From the NCBI GenBank assembly GCA_030704225.1, contig CP131915.1, positions 744,001-808,000 of the forward strand: a stretch of DNA of 64,000 nt. Reading direction: 5' to 3'. The translations under genes and the position numbers were made by a program. This stretch comes from Kosakonia sp. H02. Its GTDB lineage: Bacteria > Pseudomonadota > Gammaproteobacteria > Enterobacterales > Enterobacteriaceae. Every line of letters begins with the position of its first letter. The first letter of the stretch is position 1. The notes under the pieces are model-generated. The model saw nothing but the letters and a program-made list of their open reading frames with translations, was not told the DNA's origin and made no database searches. This document shows positions 34,017 through 43,626 of the stretch, in pieces.

Positions 34017-36176
34017 TTATTTCGAATCGGACTTGTATTCGTATTCGTAGTAGCCGTAATCCTGATAGCCGGTCGCGCGGCGGAAAATCGAGTTCAGGAT
34101 CACGCCTTTCACCTGGATACCGTTCTGCTCAAAGCGGCTCAGGCTGGTCTGCACTTCTTTAAGGGTGTTGACCGCGTAGCGAGCGACCATCAGCGTGGTG
34201 CCTGCATGGCGGCCAACCACCGCAGCATCGGTTACCGCGAGGATTGGCGGCGTATCGATCAGCACCAGGTCATAGTTCTTGCTCGCCCATTGCACCAGTT
34301 GGGTGAAACGCTCGCTCATCAGTAGCTCAGACGGGTTCGGCGGCACCTGACCACGCGGCACCAGATCGAAGTTGCTGATCGAGGTCGGTTTGGCGCAGTT
34401 TTCCACCGGGCCTTTGCCCGCCAGCACATCAGACAGACCGTTAATGTTGTCGGTGCCCAGCAGTTCGTGGGTGTAGCCTTTACGCATATCGCAGTCGATC
34501 AGCAGCACACGTTTGTTGGTCTGGCTAATCACCGCCGCCAGGTTGGCGCAGACGAACGTTTTACCAATGGACGGGCTCACCCCGGTCATCATCAGCACGT
34601 TATTGGTGGCCTGCATCATGGCGAAGTGGAGACTGGTGCGCAGGCTGCGAACCGCTTCAATCGCCAGATCCGTTGGGTTACCCACCGCCAGCAGTTGGCT
34701 CTGCTTGTAGCGTTTGGTCCCTTTGCTGGTTTTGACGGTATCGCGCGCTTTCTGCCATTCAGAGAGCGGGATGCTGGCATAAACGCTGATCCCATGCTCT
34801 TCCAGCACCTGCGGGCTTTCGATACCGCGGTTGAACAACGAGCGCAGCAGCACACCCACCACGGAAACAATCAGGCCGAGAATGATGCTGCCGAGGATAA
34901 TCAGCGCTTTCTTCGGTTTCAGTACGCCAGGCTGCGCAATGGCCGGGTCGACGATACGCACGTCACCGACTGTACTGGCCTGGGTTATCCGCAGCTCTTG
35001 CTGTTTGTTCAGCAGTTGCATATAGACCTGCTGACCGGATTCGACATCGCGGGTCAGACGCACAATTTCCTGTTGCGTTTGCGGCATCGCCGTAATGCGG
35101 TTGTTCAGTTTCGCTTTCTCATCTTCCAGCGCCTGGCGTTTCTCCAGCAGCGTGCGGTACGCCGGGTGCGCTTTGGTATAGAGCTTGGAAATTTCCGCTT
35201 CTTTAAAGGTCAGTTCGTTCAACTGCGCGTCGATATTGACCATCGAGTCGAGAACCGATTTCGCTTCCAGCGGCAAGTCAACGGAGTCCTTGGTCTGGCG
35301 ATAGGTGTTGAGCTTATCTTCCGCCTCGTCAAGGTTTTGACGCACTTCCGGCAGTTGCTTATCAAGGAAGATCAGGCTCTTCGCCGCTTCTTCTGACTTA
35401 CGCTCAATGTTCTGCTCAAGGTAGTTACGGGTGATGCTGTTGAGAATGGCGCGGATCTGATCGCGATCTTCACCGGTGTAAGTCAGGCTTAACACGCCGG
35501 TATCTTTGCCGTTTTCCATCACCGTCAGGTTGTTCTGCAAATTGTTGATCATGCCAAGGGTAGAGAACTTGGTGACGGTGAATTCGCTGTCGTTCGACGC
35601 CTGAATAGCGCTCACCAGCATTGTGACGCCATCTTTACTCAGCAGTTTGCCCACTTCACCGCGCGCTTCAAACCCGGCATCGCTGCTCAACAGATACTGT
35701 TTCGGGCCAAGCACTTTGACGGTAAACGTTTGTTCCGCAGCACCTTTCGGCAGGGTAAAGGTGGTGACTTTTACCGTCTCATTCTGGCGGCCCATCAGGC
35801 GATCCCAGCCAGCACCAAACAGCGGGAAGGTATTCTTCACCACTGAGATATCGAGATCGAGATCGTCAACGGTTTTGCCCAGCACCAGGCGGGACTGGAT
35901 CAGCTGGATTTCCGCTTCCGAGGCGGGCGGTTTGTTACTCAGGGCGCTGTTGATATCCTGCACCAGCGAGCTACCGGTGTTTTGCTCAATCTGCACCAGG
36001 GCGTCAGCGCTATAGATGGGCGTCGCGAACAGGCAGTATACGAGCGCGACCAGGGCAAATATCGAAGTGATGCCCAGGACCCACCAGCGAGCTTCAATGA
36101 TTGTGCCGAGCAGGCGGCCAATATCGATTTCGTCATTGCCCACCGCCGGGGCCGAATGGTGTGTTTTCTCTGTCAT
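34017..36176 (-). CDS. wzc: Tyrosine autokinase Wzc
   Basis: Polysaccharide co-polymerase and BY-kinase, 719 residues from the ATG at 36176 (MTEKTHHSAPAVGNDEIDIG). It has a Wzz domain with a first membrane helix at about residues 31-52, a long periplasmic coiled coil, and a second helix at KKALIILGSIILGLIVSVVG. The cytoplasmic kinase shows Walker A in SPSIGKTFVC and VLLIDCDMRKG and LVLIDTPPIL as the A' and B motifs. The tail has six tyrosines (704, 707, 709, 710, 712, 714). Cycles of autophosphorylation and Wzb dephosphorylation drive colanic polymerisation and export with Wza. The start lies 2 bases after the wzb stop; an upstream extension to 36212 overlaps wzb and is rejected. Confidence 0.97.
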   Translation of the reverse strand: MTEKTHHSAPAVGNDEIDIGRLLGTIIEARWWVLGITSIFALVALVYCLFATPIYSADALVQIEQNTGSSLVQDINSALSNKPPASEAEIQLIQSRLVLGKTVDDLDLDISVVKNTFPLFGAGWDRLMGRQNETVKVTTFTLPKGAAEQTFTVKVLGPKQYLLSSDAGFEARGEVGKLLSKDGVTMLVSAIQASNDSEFTVTKFSTLGMINNLQNNLTVMENGKDTGVLSLTYTGEDRDQIRAILNSITRNYLEQNIERKSEEAAKSLIFLDKQLPEVRQNLDEAEDKLNTYRQTKDSVDLPLEAKSVLDSMVNIDAQLNELTFKEAEISKLYTKAHPAYRTLLEKRQALEDEKAKLNNRITAMPQTQQEIVRLTRDVESGQQVYMQLLNKQQELRITQASTVGDVRIVDPAIAQPGVLKPKKALIILGSIILGLIVSVVGVLLRSLFNRGIESPQVLEEHGISVYASIPLSEWQKARDTVKTSKGTKRYKQSQLLAVGNPTDLAIEAVRSLRTSLHFAMMQATNNVLMMTGVSPSIGKTFVCANLAAVISQTNKRVLLIDCDMRKGYTHELLGTDNINGLSDVLAGKGPVENCAKPTSISNFDLVPRGQVPPNPSELLMSERFTQLVQWASKNYDLVLIDTPPILAVTDAAVVGRHAGTTLMVARYAVNTLKEVQTSLSRFEQNGIQVKGVILNSIFRRATGYQDYGYYEYEYKSDSK

Positions 36177-36178
36177 TA

Positions 36179-36622
36179 TTATCCCTGCTGAGCTTGCAAT
36201 GCCTGCGCCCAAAGGCGGGCAGACTGGTCAAGTAAGGTGTAAACGGCTTCAAAAGCTTCGCGACTTTTGCGATACGGATCGGGAATTTCCCGTTCGTCAT
36301 TCCAGTGGCCAAACAACATGACCTTTCCACGCATTTCCGGGGCAATCTCGCACAACCTGGTAATGTGGCGTTTTTCCATGACCAGAATCAGATCGAATTC
36401 ACGACACAGTCTTCCCGTGATTTGACGCGCGACATGCCCTTCCAGAGAAAGTTGATTATCTGCCGCCACATGTATGGCACTGGCGTCTGCGCTGCGCCCA
36501 ACCAGCGCACCCAGCCCGGCAGATTCAACCGTCAGCGCGGGCTGGTACTTTTTCAGCAGCCGTTCTGCTGTCGGGGAACGACAAACGTTCCCCACACATA
36601 CCACCAGAATTTTGTTGAACAT
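36179..36622 (-). CDS. wzb: Low-molecular-weight protein-tyrosine phosphatase Wzb
   Basis: Protein of 147 residues from the ATG at 36622. VCVGNVCRSP holds the CX5R active site (C9, R15), and IPDPYR holds the general acid D115. It dephosphorylates the tyrosine cluster of Wzc. Another ATG two codons upstream overlaps the wza stop as TAATG and could also be used; the chosen start matches E. coli MFNNIL. Confidence 0.96.
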   Translation of the reverse strand: MFNKILVVCVGNVCRSPTAERLLKKYQPALTVESAGLGALVGRSADASAIHVAADNQLSLEGHVARQITGRLCREFDLILVMEKRHITRLCEIAPEMRGKVMLFGHWNDEREIPDPYRKSREAFEAVYTLLDQSARLWAQALQAQQG

Positions 36623-36627
36623 GCGCA

Positions 36628-37770
36628 TTACCAGTTGTGGATGTCGCTGGCCGTATCTGTCATGTAGCGAACGCCACTGATTGTTGGCAGCAACTGGTTG
36701 ATAAGACGGTTCCAGCGCGCGACCGGTGCAGTTGTCACGTAAACCACGTCGTACGGCTGGAGTCGGAAATTGGTCGCCATCACGAGAGACGTGGCATCCG
36801 ACATATCAAGCTGGTAAATATTGGCAATCTTGTTGCCGCGACCACCCTCTCCGCCTTTCAGCGGACGGATAACGAAGATGCCACTGGCGTTGGAGGTCGT
36901 CAGGTCGAGGCCTTCGGCCTGGCCCAGCGCTTCGGTCAGCGTCATGCCACTGAAGTCCATTTTGAGCGTGCTCTGTTTCTTCACTTCGCCCATCACGAAC
37001 ACTTTCAGATCGTCATTACGCGGCACAAACAGAATGTCGCCAGGGTAGAGCAAACGGTTCTGGCTCAGGTCGCCGTTTTGCATCAGCGCTTGCAGGGAAA
37101 TGCGTTGCTCCTGACCTTTGTGAGTCAGCACAACGTTGCGCCAGTCGGCATTGTCGGTCAGGCCGCCTGCGGCGTTGACCGCATCAAGCACAGTCAGAGG
37201 AACGTTGGTGATAGCCTGCTGACCGGATTTGTTGACCTGCCCGGAGACATACACTTTTTGCGAGCGGAAGGCAGCGATATTAACGTCCACCTGCGGGTCG
37301 GCGATGTACGTCGCTAAGCGGTTGGTAATATCACTACGGATTTCAGCGAGCGTTTTGCCGACAACACGCACTTTGCCGACGTAGGGGTAGAACATGGTGC
37401 CATCCGGCGAAACCCAGTTACCGGTATCGCTTGAACTACGGTACTGACCGGCCGGGGTGGTTAATTCCGGGTGATCCCAAACCGTCACACTGAGCACGTC
37501 ACCGGGACCGACGCGGTACTCATAAGAGGATATTTCCTGATCCAGTGACATATTCGGTTGTGCCACATTGACGCGAGGACGCAATTGTTCAATCAGACGC
37601 GGCGTCAAAGGGTAAACGTTCACCATGCTGTCCAAATCAAAGTCTGCATCCTGCTGTTTAATCACATCCTTTCCCATCGTAGACATATTGCTACCAGGGA
37701 AAACGGTGCAGCCACTCATTAAGCTTATGGACACCAATAATGGCATCAATTTCGTTTTGGATTTCATCAT
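36628..37770 (-). CDS. wza: Outer-membrane polysaccharide export protein Wza
   Basis: Lipoprotein of 380 residues. The signal peptide ends with LMSGC and lipid-modified C21. A poly-export domain (YRVGPGDVLSVTVWDHPEL) and SLBB repeats (VYVSGQVNKSGQQAI, VFVMGEVKKQSTLKM) follow; the C-terminal segment with RWNRLINQLLPTI forms the amphipathic helix of the octameric outer-membrane pore. It exports colanic acid and is the first gene of the operon, after a long leader with JUMPstart/ops. Confidence 0.97.
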   Translation of the reverse strand: MMKSKTKLMPLLVSISLMSGCTVFPGSNMSTMGKDVIKQQDADFDLDSMVNVYPLTPRLIEQLRPRVNVAQPNMSLDQEISSYEYRVGPGDVLSVTVWDHPELTTPAGQYRSSSDTGNWVSPDGTMFYPYVGKVRVVGKTLAEIRSDITNRLATYIADPQVDVNIAAFRSQKVYVSGQVNKSGQQAITNVPLTVLDAVNAAGGLTDNADWRNVVLTHKGQEQRISLQALMQNGDLSQNRLLYPGDILFVPRNDDLKVFVMGEVKKQSTLKMDFSGMTLTEALGQAEGLDLTTSNASGIFVIRPLKGGEGGRGNKIANIYQLDMSDATSLVMATNFRLQPYDVVYVTTAPVARWNRLINQLLPTISGVRYMTDTASDIHNW

Positions 37771-37948
37771 TGATTAATTATCACTTTGGCAGAGTAATTA
37801 TCCTGTGCGATTTAAATAAGCGCTCAAGCTGTACACAGAATCAGAATGCAGTTAATTGAGAAGAAATATAACTAGCATCAGTCCTAAAAAGCATTTATTC
37901 AACCACATACGATTACAGAATAATCCAGGCTGATTGTCATGCCGACAG

Positions 37949-37987
37949 GCACGCTACCGCCCCTGGCTTTCAGTTACCAATCCACTG
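37949..37987 (-). promoter_or_regulatory. JUMPstart with ops element (colanic operon)
   Basis: The minus strand holds a full 39-base JUMPstart: CAGTGGATTGGTAACTG, then AAGCCAGG and GGCGGTAGCGTG (37961 down to 37950), the ops element. It lies about 180 bases before the wza ATG, in the long leader. RfaH recruited at ops is needed for transcription of the 20-gene operon. Confidence 0.95.
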
Positions 37988-38193
37988 ATCATCGATAAGT
38001 CATTGATAGTTATCCTTTACATCCTCGTTTGCCTGCGAAATATTGCGTAACAAACAAAATACGGCGGGTATCGATTTCGGCATTGAATAACAATGCTGAA
38101 AATAACGTCGCTGGTATATTTGAACGATGCTGCAAGAATTGTTGCAGCTAAGCGAATAGCAGGCAAGGTAGCACCCTGTGATAAAGGCTTTTT

Positions 38194-38207
38194 TAAGAAT
38201 AATATTA
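38194..38207 (-). promoter_or_regulatory. Candidate RcsAB box upstream of wza
   Basis: The minus strand reads TAATATTATTCTTA, which agrees with the RcsAB consensus (TaAGaatatTCctA) at 11 of 14 positions, including the right half ATTC-x-TA. It is about 425 bases before wza. RcsA-RcsB binding would couple the colanic operon to envelope stress. The match is imperfect and the surroundings AT-rich, so this is a candidate only. Confidence 0.4.
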
Positions 38208-38463
38208 AGAGCTAAATTTTAAAGTTTTAGGAATTAAGCCATATTGACAAAACACTTACATAGACTTACCTATGCGATATTTCCTAATTTGGCGGTCAAA
38301 ATAGCGACAATTAATCACAATAATAATAAGGAAATAGACTTTAAATATATTTTATTTGTCATATTAAATAAGAATAATCGCAGGCTGGCATTGCAATTTA
38401 CCCCAGCTTTATCCAGGATCGATCTGTGACAATTGTCATATCACATAAGGTGTTACGTTTACG

Positions 38464-40047
38464 ATGGAATGGATTGCCGATCCGTCAATCTGGGCCGGGC
38501 TGGTCACGCTGGTAGTGATCGAGTTAGTGCTCGGTATAGATAACCTGGTCTTTATCGCGATTCTGGCGGAAAAATTACCGCCGTCACAGCGCGACCGCGC
38601 GCGGGTGACTGGCCTTATCCTCGCGATGTTAATGCGCCTGCTGCTGCTGGCGTCTATCTCATGGTTGGTGACGTTAACCCAGCCGCTGTTTACCGTCCGC
38701 GGTTTAAGTTTCAGCGCCCGCGATCTGATCATGCTGGTCGGCGGGTTATTCCTGCTGTTTAAAGCTACTGTCGAGCTAAATGAACGGCTCGAAGGCAAAG
38801 ACAGTGATAACCCCACACAGCGGCGCGGGGCGAAGTTCTGGGCGGTGGTTACGCAAATTGTGGTGCTCGATGCCGTATTTTCCCTGGATTCAGTGATCAC
38901 AGCGGTCGGTATGGTTGACCACCTGGCGGTGATGATGGCGGCGGTCGTTATTGCCATCTCGTTAATGCTGCTGGCAAGCAAATCCCTCACCCGCTTTGTT
39001 AACAATCACCCGACCATTGTGATCCTCTGCCTCAGCTTCCTGCTAATGATTGGTTTTAGCCTTGTTGCCGACGGCTTTGGTTTCCATATTCCGAAAGGCT
39101 ATCTCTATGCAGCCATCGGCTTCTCGGTCATGATCGAAGCCCTTAATCAACTGGCTATCTTTAATCGCCGCCGTTTCCTGTTTGCCGACCATACGCTGCG
39201 CCAGCGCACCACAGAAGCGGTGATGCGCCTGTTAAGCGGGCGCAAAGAGGATGCCGAACTGGACGCCGATACCGCCTCGATGTTGCGCGATAGCGATGAC
39301 AGCCAGATTTTTAACCCGCAGGAGCGGCGGATGATCGAGCGTGTGCTGAACCTTAATCAGCGCACGGTGAGCAGTATCATGACCTCACGCCATGATATCG
39401 AACATATCGATCTTGACGCGCCGGAGGAGGAAATCCGCGCCCTGCTGGATAAAAACCAGCACACGCGCGTGGTGGTGACGGGCGGTGAAGGTGAAGAAGC
39501 GCTGCTGGGCGTGGTGCATATTCTCGATCTGTTGCAGCAGTCGCTGCGCGGCGAGCCGCTGGATTTGCGTGTGCTGGTGCGCCAGCCGCTGGTGTTCCCG
39601 GAAGGGTTGCCGCTGTTACAGGCGCTGGAGCAGTTCCGTAATGCCCGCACCCACTTCGCTTTTGTGGTGGATGAGTTTGGTTCCGTTGAGGGCGTGGTCA
39701 CGCTGAGCGATGTGATGGAGACCATCGCCGGGAATCTGCCAAATGAAGTGGAAGAGATCGACGCCCGCCATGATATTCAGAAAAACAGCGACGGGACCTG
39801 GACCGCGAACGGCCATATGCCGCTGGAGGATCTGGTGCAGTATGTGCCGTTGCCGCTTGATGAGAAGCGCGATTATCACACTATTGCCGGGCTGTTGATG
39901 GAGTATTTGCAACGGATCCCGACGCCCGGCGAAGAGGTGCAGGTAGGCGATTACCGCCTGAAAACGCTGGAAGTGGAAAGCCACCGGGTACAGAAAGTGC
40001 AGTTGATTCCGCTGGAAAGGGAAGACGAACCCGATTACGACGTGTAA
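38464..40047 (+). CDS. yegH: TerC/CorC-type inner membrane protein YegH
   Basis: Protein of 527 residues, the E. coli length. The N-terminal TerC domain (about 1-235) has seven helices with VIELVLGIDNLVFIAIL and VVLDAVFSLDSVITAVGMV, each with conserved acidic residues in the membrane. A CBS pair follows (MTSRHDIEHIDLD to FVVDEFGSVEGVVTLSDV), then a CorC/HlyC C-terminal domain. The family is linked to metal-ion (manganese, tellurite) transport or tolerance; the substrate here is not known. It is transcribed away from wza and converges on asmA. Confidence 0.94.
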   Translation: MEWIADPSIWAGLVTLVVIELVLGIDNLVFIAILAEKLPPSQRDRARVTGLILAMLMRLLLLASISWLVTLTQPLFTVRGLSFSARDLIMLVGGLFLLFKATVELNERLEGKDSDNPTQRRGAKFWAVVTQIVVLDAVFSLDSVITAVGMVDHLAVMMAAVVIAISLMLLASKSLTRFVNNHPTIVILCLSFLLMIGFSLVADGFGFHIPKGYLYAAIGFSVMIEALNQLAIFNRRRFLFADHTLRQRTTEAVMRLLSGRKEDAELDADTASMLRDSDDSQIFNPQERRMIERVLNLNQRTVSSIMTSRHDIEHIDLDAPEEEIRALLDKNQHTRVVVTGGEGEEALLGVVHILDLLQQSLRGEPLDLRVLVRQPLVFPEGLPLLQALEQFRNARTHFAFVVDEFGSVEGVVTLSDVMETIAGNLPNEVEEIDARHDIQKNSDGTWTANGHMPLEDLVQYVPLPLDEKRDYHTIAGLLMEYLQRIPTPGEEVQVGDYRLKTLEVESHRVQKVQLIPLEREDEPDYDV

Positions 40048-40055
40048 AACACACC

Positions 40056-40094
40056 GTGATTGCCCGATGGCGGATTCGCTTATCGGGCAATCAC
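40056..40094. terminator. REP-like palindrome between yegH and asmA
   Basis: GTGATTGCCCGAT and ATCGGGCAATCAC form a perfect 13-base inverted repeat around a short loop (GGCGGATTCGCTT), with the GATGGCGG and CTTATCGGGC marks of a REP unit. It lies exactly between two convergent stops and probably serves as a transcript end for both. Confidence 0.7.
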
Positions 40095-40095
40095 A

Positions 40096-41940
40096 TTACA
40101 TCTTCTCGAGCAGCTTCTTCACATCTTTGCTGCTCTGCTTGTCTTTATTGCGATCGGCCCAGTCATTCAGCTTGCGTTTGGCTTCATCCTGCAAATGCTT
40201 ACGCAACAGCTGATCCACCTGCAAATTATAATTAAGCGCCTGCCACTGCCCGTACACGCGCAGCGGGATTGGCGTACTCTTCAGGAAATCGACAAGCTCG
40301 CCTTCCCCTTTCCAGCCGCCCAGCACCAGAATATTAAAGCGGGTATCGGCCTGCTCTTTTATGAGATCCATCGTCCCTTCGCCGGTCAGCGTCATCAGCG
40401 GAGAACTTCCCTGCATATCGTGCAGCATCATCTGCCCGTCATTGAGCGACAAATCGCTGCTGAAACTGTCCAGCCTTGTGGCATTGTCATATTTTTCCTG
40501 CGCCTGCACATCACTGCTGCGCGCCACCGCCTGCTGGATCAACTGCTGGAAGTTGAGCCCTTCCATACGGCTATTTTTCAGCTCAACATGGGCGTCGCCT
40601 TGCCAGCGTCGGCGGAAATCATCCGCATCAATATTCGGGCCGGAAAAATCCCCCGCCATGGTCAGGCTACCGGTCAGGGCAATCGGATAGTTAAATGCTT
40701 TGAGAATATTGCCGATTTCGACATTATCCAGACGCGGCTGGAACACCGCGAGGGACCTGGCGCTGCGCACATCCAGCTTGCCAGGCAGTGAAATCTGCCC
40801 GTCGCCCATTTTCCCCTGCAAGGTCGGGATCGACAGCAAACCCGCGTCATTTGTGAACTGCCCGCTGACATCGGTAAATTGCATGCCGCGCCAGCGCACA
40901 CTCTTCGCCGCAATCCCAATCTGGGCCGTGAAGCTGCGCAGACCATTGTACTCGGGCATATCCGGGCTGTTGGCGATGACCGGGCGCGGCAGACGGTTTT
41001 GCACCTGTCCCTGCTGTACCGGCGTATCGCTGGCCGTCGGTTGCGGCGGCAACAAATTGTCCAGATTAAGCGTATCGAATTGCAGATCCAGCGCCCACAC
41101 CGGCACATCGCCCAGCGTTACGCTACCGCTGCCGGTCAGCGCGCTGTCATTGGCGCGCAGATTGAGTGACGAAAGCGTCAGGCGTTGATCGGTGCTTTGC
41201 CACTGCGCCTGTAACTGCCCTTCTCCTTCAATCCCCTGCGGAGAAATATCGCCCCCGCGCAGTTGAAACTGCACGTTATCGATAGCGGCGGTGACATTGT
41301 GCGGATAATCATGCGCATCGACATTGGCGCTAAGGGAAAGGGTTAAATCCCGTTGATTACGGTTGATGCGCCCGGCGAACTCCAGCGAGGCCTGATGGTG
41401 GTCGTCCTGTTCCATTTGCAGATGAATATCACGCACCGTCACCTGCTCATCATTTTCATGCTGGAGCACCAGTACGCTATCTTCCACCTGCAAACGGGCG
41501 ATATCCCACGACCAGCCACGATCCTCTTCTGCCTGCGGCAGCGTATTTTCATGAGGAGCGACCGGCGCATCCTGCTGCGGCGCCGCTTTGGTGTCGGGAG
41601 TCAGTTGGATAACCGCCCCTTTCAACATCACCTCTTTGACATGGAGTTGATGGGAAAGCAGCGGCCAGAGATTGACATCAAGGCGCATATTATCGGCTTT
41701 AACGACCGGGGCCTGCGCGCCTGGCGCGGTTAACGTCATGCGCCCGGAAAGAATGCTAAGTTGCGGCCAGACATGCCAGCGCAACGGGCCATCAAGCTGT
41801 AATTGATAGCCGCTACGCGCCTCAACCTGACGCACCATATAAGCACGAAAATCGTTGGGGTTGACCAGCAACACCAACGCTGACAGGCCAGCGACCAGCA
41901 CGACCAGCAGGATCATCAGCGTGGTTAACACTCTTCTCAT
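40096..41940 (-). CDS. asmA: AsmA family envelope protein
   Basis: Protein of 614 residues (E. coli 617). It begins with an N-terminal anchor helix (MILLVVLVAGLSALVLLVN) after MRRVLTTL, followed by the AsmA domain with NDFRAYMVRQVEARSGYQL and a long beta-rich periplasmic part, ending in KKLLEKM. AsmA-like proteins form bridge-like grooves and are implicated in phospholipid transport to the outer membrane. A low-complexity linker with APQQDAPVAPHEN lies near residue 120. It follows dcd in the same direction with a 25-base gap. Confidence 0.95.
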   Translation of the reverse strand: MRRVLTTLMILLVVLVAGLSALVLLVNPNDFRAYMVRQVEARSGYQLQLDGPLRWHVWPQLSILSGRMTLTAPGAQAPVVKADNMRLDVNLWPLLSHQLHVKEVMLKGAVIQLTPDTKAAPQQDAPVAPHENTLPQAEEDRGWSWDIARLQVEDSVLVLQHENDEQVTVRDIHLQMEQDDHHQASLEFAGRINRNQRDLTLSLSANVDAHDYPHNVTAAIDNVQFQLRGGDISPQGIEGEGQLQAQWQSTDQRLTLSSLNLRANDSALTGSGSVTLGDVPVWALDLQFDTLNLDNLLPPQPTASDTPVQQGQVQNRLPRPVIANSPDMPEYNGLRSFTAQIGIAAKSVRWRGMQFTDVSGQFTNDAGLLSIPTLQGKMGDGQISLPGKLDVRSARSLAVFQPRLDNVEIGNILKAFNYPIALTGSLTMAGDFSGPNIDADDFRRRWQGDAHVELKNSRMEGLNFQQLIQQAVARSSDVQAQEKYDNATRLDSFSSDLSLNDGQMMLHDMQGSSPLMTLTGEGTMDLIKEQADTRFNILVLGGWKGEGELVDFLKSTPIPLRVYGQWQALNYNLQVDQLLRKHLQDEAKRKLNDWADRNKDKQSSKDVKKLLEKM

Positions 41941-41965
41941 GGCGTCCTCAGTGGGGGTAAATCAC

Positions 41966-42547
41966 TCAGTCTTTATCGATGCGGCTGGCAACCGCGCCTT
42001 GTTGATCGCGGTATTTCGCATCTTCACGGCGGTTATAAGGGCGCTCCGCCGGGCCGGACAACGGCTCGAAACTCAACGCCCCAATCAGCATACCCGGGCG
42101 CAATGCCAGCGGCAGTTTGCCGGAATTATAGAACTCCAGCACAATGCAGCCCGACCAACCCGGATCGATACGGTGCGCGGTCACGTGCACCATTAACCCG
42201 AGACGCGCAAGGGAAGAACGACCATCCAGCCAGCCCACCAGATCCGCAGGCAGCGTGACCGATTCATAGGTCACCGCCAGCGCCAGTTCGCCAGGATGCA
42301 GGAAAAACGCGTCGCCATCCGCCAGCACAATCTCATCGCTCATCACGCGATCAAGGGCGGCGCTCACTTCATGTTTAGGCCCGCTAAGATCGATAAACGC
42401 AGCGGTATGCCCACTGAATGTGCGGAATTTGTTGCCAAGACGGACATCCACTGTCGCGCCATTAATACGTTCCACCGGCGGGCGCGGGTTTATTGAGAGT
42501 CGGCCCTCATTCATCCAGGCTTCGATATCCCGATCACAAAGACGCAT
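41966..42547 (-). CDS. dcd: dCTP deaminase
   Basis: Protein of 193 residues, standard length. MRLCDRDIEAWMNEGRL is the family start; DGRSSLARLGLMVHVTAHRI and the catalytic E138 in CIVLEFYN form the active site. It deaminates dCTP to dUTP for thymidylate synthesis, as a homotrimer. It lies 84 bases after udk, with a strong hairpin in the gap. Confidence 0.97.
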   Translation of the reverse strand: MRLCDRDIEAWMNEGRLSINPRPPVERINGATVDVRLGNKFRTFSGHTAAFIDLSGPKHEVSAALDRVMSDEIVLADGDAFFLHPGELALAVTYESVTLPADLVGWLDGRSSLARLGLMVHVTAHRIDPGWSGCIVLEFYNSGKLPLALRPGMLIGALSFEPLSGPAERPYNRREDAKYRDQQGAVASRIDKD

Positions 42548-42573
42548 GGCACATTCTCCTTTGGTGCGATACG

Positions 42574-42593
42574 CCCCTGAAAATATTCAGGGG
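42574..42593 (-). repeat. Stem-loop in the dcd leader
   Basis: A perfect 8-base stem CCCCTGAA / TTCAGGGG with a 4-base loop lies between udk and dcd. No T-run follows it on the minus strand, so it is not a standard intrinsic terminator; it may be an mRNA end-protecting or processing hairpin. Confidence 0.55.
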
Positions 42594-42631
42594 ACAGATA
42601 ATTAACACTGAGTCTGACAGCCTAACATGTA

Positions 42632-43273
42632 TTACTCAAAAAATTGGCTGATTTTGGCTTTCAGAATATCTATAGCAATGCGGTTCTTACCGCCGCGCGG
42701 CACGATAATATCGGCATACTGCTTGGAAGGTTCAATAAATTGCAAAAACATCGGCCGCACGGTTTTTTGGTACTGCGCCATCACGGAATCCATAGAACGG
42801 CCGCGCTCGTTAACGTCGCGTTTGATACGGCGCATCAGGCAGATATCCAGCGGGGTATCAACGAAAATCGAGAAATTCATCTCATCGCGCAGGCGTGAAT
42901 CGGTCAGCAACAGGATCCCTTCCAGGATGATGACTTTTTTGGCTTCAATACGAATAGTTTCTTGTGTACGGGTATGTTCCACATAGCTGTACACCGGTAA
43001 TTCAATGGCTTCGCCGCGTTTAAGTGACTGTAAATGCTGAAATAACAGACTATGATCCATCGCACTCGGATGGTCGTAGTTGGTTTTCACACGTTCTTCC
43101 ATCGACAGATGGCTTTGATCTTTGTAGTAGCTGTCTTCTGGAATAACGCCAATATGTTCATCACCTACCTGCTCGCGCAACTCGCGGTAAAGCGTACTGG
43201 CAATAAGACTTTTACCTGAAGCAGATGCGCCGGCGATGCCGATAATGACGCACTGATGAGACTGATCAGTCAT
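42632..43273 (-). CDS. udk: Uridine/cytidine kinase
   Basis: Protein of 213 residues from the ATG at 43273 (MTDQSHQCVIIGIAGASASG). The P-loop GASASGKS is at residues 15-22; the family segments EDSYYKDQSHLS and YDHPSAMDHSLL, and RRIKRDVNERGRS in the lid, are clear. It phosphorylates uridine and cytidine in pyrimidine salvage. The open frame continues upstream to a GTG at 43387, but that extension is absent from the family. Confidence 0.97.
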   Translation of the reverse strand: MTDQSHQCVIIGIAGASASGKSLIASTLYRELREQVGDEHIGVIPEDSYYKDQSHLSMEERVKTNYDHPSAMDHSLLFQHLQSLKRGEAIELPVYSYVEHTRTQETIRIEAKKVIILEGILLLTDSRLRDEMNFSIFVDTPLDICLMRRIKRDVNERGRSMDSVMAQYQKTVRPMFLQFIEPSKQYADIIVPRGGKNRIAIDILKAKISQFFE

Positions 43274-43626
43274 AAATTTAGCGACCTGATTAACCTGGAT
43301 GTAAAGGAAGGACGACGCCTGAGCGTCAAACGCGGCAATTATAGGGATTTCGCCGCCGTGATACCAGTCGAATAGACCAGACGCCACGGCATGCTAAAAA
43401 GTGGGCGATTTTCGTAAACCGCGCTGACTCTTCGCAAATTTCGGCCTGTAAAAACGGCACCTCACCAGCCTTTTGCGACGTCACTAAGTATTTAATAACC
43501 CTGCGATGTCAATTTATGAGCGCACGGCATAGGAATTGTAAATTGTTTGTACTAGCATAATCCGACACCCAAATTTCACTCGTCGGACCCGGCTGTACAC
43601 GCCACACGTTCGCGGATAAAGCGGTA
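43274..43626. other. udk/yegE divergent intergenic region
   Basis: No gene is supported in these 353 bases. They should contain the promoters of udk (leftward) and yegE (rightward). The AT-rich part near 43520-43560 is the likely yegE promoter area, with CATAAT as a possible -10, but no convincing -35 was found. No repeat or hairpin stands out. Confidence 0.6.

Larger units (their letters stand above)
37771..38463. other. wza/yegH divergent regulatory region
   Basis: No gene is supported in this 693-base stretch. It holds the wza leader with the JUMPstart/ops element, a candidate RcsAB box about 425 bases upstream of wza, and, on the right, the AT-rich promoter region of yegH. A plus-strand open frame at 38244-38429 has no ribosome-binding site and no recognisable product. 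The layout of a distant activator box and a long leader agrees with the known Rcs-RfaH control of colanic acid genes. Confidence 0.7.

Noticed and set aside
38244..38429. Small plus-strand frame in the wza/yegH gap
   Set aside because: AT-rich region with frequent open frames; no ribosome-binding site and no recognisable product.
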